From IMCC26077 sp044344975 (GTDB lineage: Bacteria; Actinomycetota; Actinomycetes; Nanopelagicales; Nanopelagicaceae): a stretch of DNA of 6,837 nt. This document shows positions 1 to 5,932 of the stretch, piece after piece; position 1 is the first letter of the stretch; each line of letters begins with the position of its first letter. Location: contig JBIJBY010000065.1 of the NCBI GenBank assembly GCA_044344975.1, forward strand, positions 1-6,837, given 5' to 3'. The notes beneath the pieces were generated by a model. That model worked only from the letters and a program-made list of their open reading frames with translations, was not told the DNA's origin and searched no databases. A program made the translations under genes and the position numbers.

Positions 1-56
1 GTTTGCCTGGGCGCAAAGCAGGGGCAGAATACGGGGAGGAATTTCACCCTCACTGC

Positions 57-64
57 AGAAGGAG
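57..64 (+). promoter_or_regulatory. Shine-Dalgarno site of the citrate synthase gene
   Basis: AGAAGGAG ends 9 bases before the ATG at 74, a strong purine-rich site at standard spacing. It fixes the start, because no ATG, GTG or TTG lies upstream in that frame within the window. In bases 1-56 I recognise no promoter. Confidence 0.75.
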
Positions 65-73
65 CTTCGCCCC

Positions 74-1186
74 ATGGATGACTTTAAGCCCGGCCTTGAA
101 GGTGTCATCGCGTTTGAATCTGAGATCGCTGAGCCCGATAAAGAGGGTAGTGCGCTCCGATACCGCGGCGTAGATATCGAAGACTTAGTCGGTCGCGTGA
201 CCTTTGGAAATGTCTGGGGTCTTCTTGTAGATAATGAATTTAATCCAGGGTTACCTGCTGCAGAGCAGTTTCCACTTCCAGTTCATTCAGGTGACGTTCG
301 CGTAGATGTGCAATCTGCAATTGCAATGCTCGCCCCAGCCTGGGGTCTAAAGCCACTTCTAGATATCTCTGACGAAGAGGCGCGAAATAACCTTGCTCGT
401 GTTTCAGTGATGGCGCTCTCGTATGTTGCGCAATCCGCCCGAGGCACCTGGCAACCAATGGTTCCGCAAACTGAAGTCGATAAGGCACATACTGTTGTCG
501 AGCGAATGATGATTCGTTGGCGTGGTGAACCAGATCCACTTCACGTCCGCGCAATCGATGCTTATTTCGTTTCAGCTGCAGAGCACGGCATGAATGCATC
601 AACTTTCACTGGTCGAGTCATCGCATCAACTGGTGCTGATGTCGCAGCTGCAATCTCAGGCGCAATTGGCGCGATGTCGGGCCCACTCCACGGCGGTGCA
701 CCGCTTCGCGTACTTCATATGATTGAAGGTGTTGAGAAGAGCGGCGATGCACGTAAGTATGTGAAAGATGTGATGGATCGTGGTGAGCGTTTGATGGGCT
801 TTGGTCACCGCGTTTATCGCGCAGAAGATCCACGCGCACGCACGCTCCGCCGTACGGCAAAAGAACTTGGTGCACCACGCTACGAGATTGCCCTTGCTCT
901 TGAGCAAGCTGCGCTCGCCGAGTTACAAGAGCGTTATCCAGAGCGAGTACTTGCAACAAACGTAGAGTTCTGGGCCGCCGTAGTACTTGATTTTGCCCAA
1001 GTACCAGCGCACCTATTCACATCAATGTTCACCTCAGCGCGTACCGCTGGTTGGGCAGCGCACATCCTTGAGCAGAAGCGAACCGGTCGGTTGATTCGAC
1101 CATCTGCCCGTTACATCGGCCCTGGTCCACGCAAGCCAGAGGATGTAAAAGGTTGGGATAGCTCAATCCACTCACTCCACAATTAA
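74..1186 (+). CDS. citA: Citrate synthase, actinobacterial CitA (citrate synthase 2) type
   Basis: The 370-residue cytoplasmic enzyme condenses acetyl-CoA with oxaloacetate to give citrate, the entry step of the TCA cycle. The N-terminus (PGLEGVIAF, then EIAEPDKEG and LRYRGVDIEDLV) and the whole body closely follow the Mycobacterium tuberculosis CitA sequence as I remember it. Visible family motifs are HGMNAST (171-177), GPLHGGAP with His206, GFGHRVYR with His245, and the substrate-contact segment ARTAGW (322-327) followed by RP at 342-343. The two histidines match the catalytic pair of the family. The third catalytic position, Asp in the canonical NVDFY motif, is Glu298 here (NVEFW), as I recall it also being in mycobacterial CitA. 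Length is normal for this short type, which lacks the N-terminal domain of E. coli GltA. A photolyase gene follows 32 bases downstream on the same strand and may be co-transcribed. Confidence 0.95.
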   Translation: MDDFKPGLEGVIAFESEIAEPDKEGSALRYRGVDIEDLVGRVTFGNVWGLLVDNEFNPGLPAAEQFPLPVHSGDVRVDVQSAIAMLAPAWGLKPLLDISDEEARNNLARVSVMALSYVAQSARGTWQPMVPQTEVDKAHTVVERMMIRWRGEPDPLHVRAIDAYFVSAAEHGMNASTFTGRVIASTGADVAAAISGAIGAMSGPLHGGAPLRVLHMIEGVEKSGDARKYVKDVMDRGERLMGFGHRVYRAEDPRARTLRRTAKELGAPRYEIALALEQAALAELQERYPERVLATNVEFWAAVVLDFAQVPAHLFTSMFTSARTAGWAAHILEQKRTGRLIRPSARYIGPGPRKPEDVKGWDSSIHSLHN

Positions 1187-1208
1187 ATTACCTACTCTCA
1201 TCTGCGCT

Positions 1209-1213
1209 GGAGG
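1209..1213 (+). promoter_or_regulatory. Shine-Dalgarno site deciding the photolyase start
   Basis: GGAGG is followed by tandem in-frame ATG codons at 1216 and 1219. It lies only 2 bases from the first but 5 from the second, so initiation at 1219 is favoured. Confidence 0.6.
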
Positions 1214-1218
1214 TCATG

Positions 1219-2583
1219 ATGGCTAGCAATTCCGGCTCACCCAGTTCAGTTGCGATTATGTGGTTTCGCCGAGATCTGCGGCTAAGCGACCATCCAGCGC
1301 TATCAGATGCAGTGGCTAATTCCGATGCGATTATTCCGCTCTTTATTCTCGATGAGAAGTTGATCTCTCATGCAGGGAGTAAACGCCTCACTTACATGGC
1401 GAATTCCTTGCGCGCCTTGGACGATTCTCTAGGCAACAAATTACATATTCGCGTCGGTGATCAGGTGGAAGTTTTGAAATCGCTAATGAGTGAATATAAC
1501 GTTTCTGGTGTTTATATCTCTGAGGAGTTCGAACCATACGGAGTAGCGCGTGACAAGCGCATTGAAGAGGCGGGGATTCCACTAATCAGAGTGGGCAGCC
1601 CTTATGCAATTTCACCAGGAAGAGTACGTAAACCTGATGGAACTAATTATCGGGTTTACACACCTTTCTACAAAGGTTGGGTTGTCCATGGTTGGCGGAA
1701 AGCCATTTCAGCCCCGAAAAACATTAATGCAATAGCGCCAGCGACGGATGCACGAAATTTTCCTACCTGGAGTGCGCCCGAAGGCAGTGAAATTTTTGAG
1801 GCGGGAGAGAAAGCTGCGCATAAACGTTGGAATGAATTTAAAAAAGGCGCGTTAGCAAATTACGATGAAGCGCGCAACATGGCGGGAATAGATGGCACAA
1901 GTAAGTTAAGCGCTCACCTTAAATGGGGGGAGATACATCCAAGAACGCTTTTAGCTGAGTTAGGTGAGAGTAAGGCCCATGAAGTATTTCGAAAAGAGAT
2001 AGCGTGGCGAGAGTTTTATGCCGACGTTCTCCATCACTACCCGCACACAGAGAAAGATTATTACTCACCACAGTTTGCCGGTATGCGTTACGACGATCCT
2101 GGAGAGAAGTTCAAGAAGTGGTGCGAAGGAAAGACTGGATACCCATTTGTAGATGCTGCAATGCGGCAGATAGTCAAAGAAGGATGGATGCATAATCGAA
2201 CACGGATGGTTGTGGCATCATTTCTCGTGAAAGATTTACATATCGAATGGCAGCATGGTGCCAACTTTTTTATGGAACATCTCGTCGATTTTGATGTTGC
2301 TTCAAATAGCCATGGTTGGCAATGGACTGCCGGGTGTGGCACTGATGCCTCACCGTACTATCGGGTTTTTAATCCCATCGAACAAGGAAAGAAATTCGAT
2401 CCTGATGGGGCATACATTAAAAAATATCTTCCGGAACTGCGTCACTTAGATAGCGATCAGATACATGAGCCCTGGCTCTATCTCGATGGATATAGCCAGG
2501 GCTATGTGGAGCGGATAGTCGATCACGCAACAGAGCGAATCGAATCTCTTGCTCGATTAGAGGAGATTAAGCGAGGAAGTTAG
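1219..2583 (+). CDS. phrB: Class I deoxyribodipyrimidine photolyase (cryptochrome/photolyase family)
   Basis: A 454-residue FAD enzyme that uses blue light to split cyclobutane pyrimidine dimers. The N-terminal antenna domain opens with MWFRRDLRLSDHPAL (about residues 14-28). The C-terminal FAD domain carries the TSKLSAHLKWGEI segment (about 227-239), EIAWREFY with Glu260 and Trp263 (E. coli E274 and W277), EGKTGYPFVDAAMRQ, WMHNR with Asn326 (E. coli N341) and NSHGWQW. Trp367 and Trp344 align with E. coli W382 and W359, but the outer triad residue W306 aligns with Tyr291. E. coli's folate-contacting Glu109 aligns with Gly108, so folate is an uncertain antenna; deazaflavin is possible in an actinobacterium. 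The tandem ATG at 1216 would add one residue. The gene follows the citrate synthase by 32 bases and overlaps the convergent homospermidine synthase gene by 17. A 6-4 photolyase is less likely on these motifs. Confidence 0.93.
   Translation: MASNSGSPSSVAIMWFRRDLRLSDHPALSDAVANSDAIIPLFILDEKLISHAGSKRLTYMANSLRALDDSLGNKLHIRVGDQVEVLKSLMSEYNVSGVYISEEFEPYGVARDKRIEEAGIPLIRVGSPYAISPGRVRKPDGTNYRVYTPFYKGWVVHGWRKAISAPKNINAIAPATDARNFPTWSAPEGSEIFEAGEKAAHKRWNEFKKGALANYDEARNMAGIDGTSKLSAHLKWGEIHPRTLLAELGESKAHEVFRKEIAWREFYADVLHHYPHTEKDYYSPQFAGMRYDDPGEKFKKWCEGKTGYPFVDAAMRQIVKEGWMHNRTRMVVASFLVKDLHIEWQHGANFFMEHLVDFDVASNSHGWQWTAGCGTDASPYYRVFNPIEQGKKFDPDGAYIKKYLPELRHLDSDQIHEPWLYLDGYSQGYVERIVDHATERIESLARLEEIKRGS
2463..2507. 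repeat. Long near-perfect inverted repeat (hairpin) inside the photolyase 3' end
   Basis: The core arms are AGCCCTGGCT (2468-2477) and AGCCAGGGCT (2494-2503), a perfect 10-base inverted repeat. Beyond a single C/T mismatch, TATC (2479-2482) pairs with GATA (2489-2492), leaving a 6-base loop. Outside the core, across one bulged G (2467), ACAT (2463-2466) pairs with ATGT (2504-2507). That makes 18 Watson-Crick pairs in 45 bases. It is coding in the photolyase frame and begins about 60 bases past the stop codon of the opposing gene. No T-run follows on either strand, so it is not a classical intrinsic terminator. It may still stop or protect transcripts from both sides, since the convergent genes leave no intergenic room. 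Confidence 0.7.
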
Positions 2584-4021
2584 TGAATTGCCAAGGATCG
2601 CTCTCGTCGTATTCGCGATGATTCCATCCTTTAAAGGGATCAAAGCGAGTAGCCAGCGGGTCCCAATCGACGGCATCTGACCAGATTGCACCTAAATATG
2701 GCTCAATCAGTGGTAGTACTTCGCGCCATGGAAGATCATCGGGAACTAGCAAACCAGCCTCTGGATTAGCCATCGCCCACGCCACTGCTGCATAAACCGA
2801 AGCAGCTACTTGGAGCGTTGTCGCAGATTGGCCTGGAGCTAACTTTCGAGCTTCACCAATTGAAAGTAGCGAACCACACCACCAAGAGTTGAAGGGGTGG
2901 CCCATGAGAAGAACACCTAGCCGATCTTCGCCGCTGATGATTTCTTCATTCATGATTCGCTGATCACTCTGTAAATTCCACTGACGCATCTCTGTTTCGC
3001 GCATTGAAGCTATCGCAGCATCAGTTGGGCAGTATGCATAGTGCACCGTTGGACGATAAATAGCTTTGCTGCCATCCCAGACAGTTAAATGGTCTGAGAG
3101 CGTGAAAGCTTCACCGTGGCGAATTACCATTCCTGTTGTCTCACACGATGGCACCCAGGAGCGAACCCAAGTTGTAGCGCCCGGTTGCGCTAGCGCAATC
3201 TGATTCTGCGGCCCAACTTTGTGGGTGTAGGCAGTTGGCGGCAATTTCTTTTCATGAGTACCCCAACCAAGCTCTGCCGGCGCGATGCCCTCTTCATAAA
3301 AACCTTCAACGCTCCAGGTATTAACAAATTCATCAACGCGTTTTGGTTTGTCAGAAACTTGGGTATCGCGTTCTGCAATATGAATGACTCGAACATCGAG
3401 CGCATGTGCAAGCGCTGGGTAGTTATCTGCACCAAGGGCTTTTTCTACAGCTGCGCTATTTGCCCCAACCTTGCTCTCCTTTAGCGCTCGAGTGCCGATC
3501 TCGATAAGTGCGCGCTTAACCAGATGCGAGACCATGCCAGGGTTAGCGCCATGCTCAACAATCGCAGTGGCGCCCTTTTTATTCCATGATGCTTTCATCT
3601 CTCGAAGGCGCATATGTCGGTAGTAGAGGGTGCGCTCAATCGGATCACGCGAGGCACCACCAGCATATGGCTCCCACTCTTCGACAGAGGTGTTGAGGTA
3701 GAGCACGCCATTTTCATGTGCCCAACCAATAATTGCATTGGCATCGATATTCCATGCTAAATCGAGGAGAAAATCCCCGGCTTTGAGATATTTACCGAGG
3801 AACTCATCCATATTTTCTCTGGTGAGCTTGTCGATGATGTACGTGGCGCCACGATTAATCGAGGATGCAAAGCGCTCTCGATTATCTTTGAAATCCACAA
3901 TTGTCACTTGATGAGGTTCGACTAATTTGTCGAGAAGAATTGGAACTACACATTGCGATACGGACCCTGCACCGAGGACTAGAACTCGATTGTGGAATTT
4001 TGCGGCCAACGAACCTCCCAT
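2567..4021 (-). CDS. hss: Homospermidine synthase
   Basis: The NAD-dependent cytoplasmic enzyme transfers an aminobutyl group from putrescine to a second putrescine (or from spermidine) to form homospermidine, a linear polyamine. The 484 residues match the usual family length of about 480. A Rossmann nucleotide site is at VLGAGSVSQ (15-23), followed by VDF (42-44) at the end of the second strand. Family signatures are HGANPGMVSH (157-166) and NTWSVEGFYEEG (234-245) running into PAELGWGTHE. Residues I recall as important in the Blastochloris viridis enzyme align without gaps: Asn160, Glu217, Trp236 (cation-pi), Glu244, His302 and Glu304, so it looks catalytically intact. The alternative relative, saccharopine or carboxynorspermidine dehydrogenase, lacks these signatures and is shorter. 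The start is uncertain: ATG at 4021 has no upstream SD, whereas TTG at 4009 is preceded by GGGAGG. The diguanylate cyclase gene lies 98 bases upstream on the same strand. Confidence 0.92.
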   Translation of the reverse strand: MGGSLAAKFHNRVLVLGAGSVSQCVVPILLDKLVEPHQVTIVDFKDNRERFASSINRGATYIIDKLTRENMDEFLGKYLKAGDFLLDLAWNIDANAIIGWAHENGVLYLNTSVEEWEPYAGGASRDPIERTLYYRHMRLREMKASWNKKGATAIVEHGANPGMVSHLVKRALIEIGTRALKESKVGANSAAVEKALGADNYPALAHALDVRVIHIAERDTQVSDKPKRVDEFVNTWSVEGFYEEGIAPAELGWGTHEKKLPPTAYTHKVGPQNQIALAQPGATTWVRSWVPSCETTGMVIRHGEAFTLSDHLTVWDGSKAIYRPTVHYAYCPTDAAIASMRETEMRQWNLQSDQRIMNEEIISGEDRLGVLLMGHPFNSWWCGSLLSIGEARKLAPGQSATTLQVAASVYAAVAWAMANPEAGLLVPDDLPWREVLPLIEPYLGAIWSDAVDWDPLATRFDPFKGWNHREYDESDPWQFTNFLA

Positions 4022-4046
4022 TGAGTGAGCATGAAGCGCGAGAATA
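4014..4046 (-). promoter_or_regulatory. Putative -10 box and Shine-Dalgarno site for homospermidine synthase
   Basis: On the minus strand TATTCT (4046-4041) fits the actinobacterial TAnnnT -10 pattern, with no clear -35. A transcript starting near 4034 would carry GGGAGG (4019-4014) 4 bases before the TTG at 4009. That favours the TTG start, which gives MAAKFHNRVLVLGAG. The 98-base spacer (4022-4119) holds no gene and no convincing terminator; the best inverted repeat there is only 5 bases long with a wide loop. Confidence 0.3.
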
Positions 4047-4119
4047 AAGATCGAACCGGGAAAGCGTAGGGCATAAATTCACCCGGCGATTACATGCCAG
4101 GAGAACCAGCAATCAGGAA

Positions 4120-5424
4120 TCAACGCGCAGCGCGCTTCGCCTCATACATCTGAGCATCTGCACGCTCAAGGGGATTCTCCTCTGCTGTGATTTCGGTGAC
4201 GCCAATGCTGGCAGTGAGCAGAAGCGAACTCTCACCAACGTAGATGGGAGTGGTCAGAGCCACCTGTAGCCGCCCAGCGAGAGCGCGAGCGCTCTCAACC
4301 TCACGCTCCACCAGCGCAGCAAATTCATCGCCACCCAAGCGCGACAAGTAGCTACCCTCGGGCAAAACGGAGTGAAAGCGGTGGGCAACCTCGCGAAGTA
4401 CATAATCTCCTGCGCTATGACCGTGTGCATCGTTGATCTCCTTGAACTTATCAAGATCCATGAGCAGGAGCGACCACCTTCCATCTGCTGGAATTTGAGC
4501 AAGACGGTTGAAGAATTCGCGGCGATTGCCCACCCCGGTCAGCTCGTCAGTGACGGAGAGCTCTTTGTGAATCTTTCCCTGCTCAGCCTCTTCGAGTGCA
4601 AGAGCCATTCGAATAAAGGCCAAGAGCAACGTCATGATGGATGGTACGAGCGCGAACTCAGAAATTTGATTGGGGTTATAGGAGTACCAACCGAGTATTG
4701 AAAGTGAAAGTCCAAGAGCAAGGAAGATTGGAGGGTAGGTGTTCAATTCTCGCGCATGGCTCTTGGTCAATTGCGGCGTTGAGGCGCTAAGTAGTAATGC
4801 AAGAAGCCATCCCTCGTCCACTATTCCACCAACTACATATTGATTATGGCTAAAGAGCCATAAATAACCAATATCGCTCACTGTAAAGAGCACAATTGTG
4901 CTCATGAGTATTAAGTATTCTTTAGAGATTCCACTGCGAATACCAATAAGTGTGAGTGAGGCAATAAGTAGCAGGTCACCAATCGGATAGAGCGTCAACA
5001 GAAAGACTTCACCTGAGGAGCGCGCATTCGAGGTCGCAGAGAGGGCCAATATTGTAAATAGTGATGATAATCCGAGCGTAATGATCATCGAATCAAGTAT
5101 TTGTGATTTTGTCACCGCTTTGAGTTGTTGGCTTCTCAAGATATAGAAAAAGAACAAGGGATAAATCATCAGGTATCCCATGCCACTCCATAGTGGTGAT
5201 GTTGTGTATATAGAAAAAATCGAGCCAAGCGTCCAGGAGAAGATTGCAAATGCAATGAGTCGATCACCTTTGAGAAAAGTCCAGAGCGCAGCGATTGTTA
5301 AGAGGGCGTTGTAGAGAAATATGTCCCAAATAAAAGAACTTCCTGGTTCTGCCACTGTGACGATTAGGTGGAGAAGGCCGAGCAGGACGGGGATAAATCG
5401 TGGAAGCTGACCTAACCGTGACAT
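4120..5424 (-). CDS. Membrane-anchored diguanylate cyclase (GGDEF)
   Basis: A 434-residue protein predicted to make cyclic di-GMP from two GTP at the inner face of the membrane. Residues 1-276 are strongly hydrophobic, with about nine or ten likely membrane segments (roughly 9-26, 33-51, 56-73, 82-97, 110-129, 139-162, 169-191, 203-215, 230-247, 257-276), and act as a sensor or anchor of no named type I recognise. A short linker (277-290) leads into a complete GGDEF domain: DELTGVGNRRE (293-303), the metal and substrate stretch DLDKFKEINDAHGH with Asp323, the intact GGDEF at 364-368, and the closing ADAQMYEAK (422-430). The inhibitory RxxD site expected nine residues before GGDEF reads PEGS, so feedback inhibition by c-di-GMP is probably absent. 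There is no EAL domain. No SD precedes the ATG; a -10 box 6 bases away suggests a leaderless mRNA. Confidence 0.93.
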   Translation of the reverse strand: MSRLGQLPRFIPVLLGLLHLIVTVAEPGSSFIWDIFLYNALLTIAALWTFLKGDRLIAFAIFSWTLGSIFSIYTTSPLWSGMGYLMIYPLFFFYILRSQQLKAVTKSQILDSMIITLGLSSLFTILALSATSNARSSGEVFLLTLYPIGDLLLIASLTLIGIRSGISKEYLILMSTIVLFTVSDIGYLWLFSHNQYVVGGIVDEGWLLALLLSASTPQLTKSHARELNTYPPIFLALGLSLSILGWYSYNPNQISEFALVPSIMTLLLAFIRMALALEEAEQGKIHKELSVTDELTGVGNRREFFNRLAQIPADGRWSLLLMDLDKFKEINDAHGHSAGDYVLREVAHRFHSVLPEGSYLSRLGGDEFAALVEREVESARALAGRLQVALTTPIYVGESSLLLTASIGVTEITAEENPLERADAQMYEAKRAAR

Positions 5425-5430
5425 GAGTGA

Positions 5431-5459
5431 ACGTTAGGGGAGTATTTGCTGAGAGTGAA
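5431..5459 (-). promoter_or_regulatory. Promoter of the diguanylate cyclase gene, probably leaderless
   Basis: On the minus strand TAACGT (5436-5431) ends exactly 6 bases before the ATG at 5424, so the first A of the ATG would be the transcription start. TTCACT (5459-5454) lies 17 bases upstream as a fair -35 match. No purine-rich ribosome site is present between them and the start, which supports leaderless initiation. Confidence 0.5.
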
Positions 5460-5468
5460 GGAAAATCC

Positions 5469-5497
5469 TTCCTTTGGGGGCACAGATAGGGCAAACT
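5469..5497 (+). promoter_or_regulatory. Weak candidate promoter of the Rieske-like gene
   Basis: CAAACT (5492-5497) ends 6 bases before the ATG at 5504, the same geometry as the opposing cyclase promoter, with TTCCTT (5469-5474) 17 bases upstream. The -10 lacks its first T, so the match is weak. The only possible ribosome site is GGA at 5498-5500, too close to be convincing. Confidence 0.25.
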
Positions 5498-5503
5498 GGA
5501 CGG

Positions 5504-5932
5504 ATGGAAATCAATAGACGGAACTTCTTATGTGGCTCACTCTTAACAGCTCTTGGTGCGACCAGTTCTTCGGTCACAAACGCACAAGCAGCAACGGGAG
5601 TAAAGAAACTTTCTAATGGATCAATCGAAGTCACTGTTGCATCAGTTAAGTCATTGGCAAAAGTTGGTGGCGTTGCGCTTATTGGTGAAGTTAATGGTGC
5701 GCCAGCTGCGCTAGTACGCACGGGTGCGAAAAAATATGTCGCAGTAGATTTGCGATGTACACATGCTGGCATCACGGTGAAGCCGAAAGCGGGTGGATTT
5801 TATTGTGAACCTGCAGATGGCGGCCATGGATCTGCATTCTCACGAGCTGGTGCTGTTAGTCAGGGACCTGCCGACGCCCCACTTAACCGATTATCAGTAT
5901 CGGTAAAGGGAAAGCGCGTGATTGTTAGTTAG
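5504..5932 (+). CDS. Tat-exported Rieske-like [2Fe-2S] protein with an expanded second ligand loop
   Basis: A 142-residue protein whose N-terminus carries a twin-arginine signal: NRRNFL at 4-9, a hydrophobic stretch to about 24, and a likely cleavage after AQA (27-29). Tat export agrees with a cofactor inserted before secretion. The remaining domain of about 110 residues looks like a small Rieske ferredoxin: CTH (Cys85, His87), then FYC (Cys101) and HGSAF (His108), then RLSVSVKGKRVIV. Canonical Rieske proteins have C-x2-H in the second motif; here Cys101 and His108 are six residues apart, and both disulfide cysteines are missing. It may transfer electrons outside the membrane, but it is not next to cytochrome b genes, so the partner is unknown. 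The ATG at 5504 is chosen because the in-frame TTG at 5474 would place ten non-signal residues before the RR. The gene meets its neighbour tail to tail with a 4-base overlap. Confidence 0.8.
   Translation: MEINRRNFLCGSLLTALGATSSSVTNAQAATGVKKLSNGSIEVTVASVKSLAKVGGVALIGEVNGAPAALVRTGAKKYVAVDLRCTHAGITVKPKAGGFYCEPADGGHGSAFSRAGAVSQGPADAPLNRLSVSVKGKRVIVS
5886..5904 (-). terminator. Small hairpin, possible terminator of the secreted-protein gene
   Basis: ACCGAT (5886-5891) and ATCGGT (5899-5904) form a 6-base perfect stem with a 7-base loop, 25 bases past the stop codon of the minus-strand gene and inside the Rieske coding region. Only a poor T-run follows, so termination is uncertain. Confidence 0.22.

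Noticed and set aside
1..81. A forward frame open from base 1 to a TGA at 79-81, possibly the tail of an upstream gene overlapping the citrate synthase start.
   Set aside because: All three forward frames are open over these few codons, and the peptide shows no recognisable ending, so there is no evidence that it is coding.
240..959. Minus-strand open frames of 83 to 120 codons inside the citrate synthase gene.
   Set aside because: They mirror a well-conserved gene on the other strand, have no motifs or promoter, and have compositions typical of shadow frames.
2004..2449. Short open frames on both strands inside the photolyase.
   Set aside because: They overlap the most conserved FAD-binding part of the enzyme and show no independent start signals.
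3190..3484. Overlapping open frames of 81 and 87 codons inside homospermidine synthase.
   Set aside because: They are shadows of the conserved NTWSVEG region; no SD or family resemblance.
4047..4085. A 5-base inverted repeat in the cyclase-homospermidine synthase spacer as a terminator.
   Set aside because: The stem is too short, the loop is over 20 bases, and no T-run follows.
5474..5503. TTG at 5474 as the start of the Rieske-like protein.
   Set aside because: It would put ten extra residues before the twin-arginine signal, and its codons overlap the candidate -10 region; ATG at 5504 gives a standard Tat signal.
5434..5775. A 113-codon minus-strand frame across the divergent spacer and the Rieske gene.
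   Set aside because: It covers the cyclase promoter and is antisense to the Tat signal and Rieske domain, and the peptide is low-complexity without motifs.
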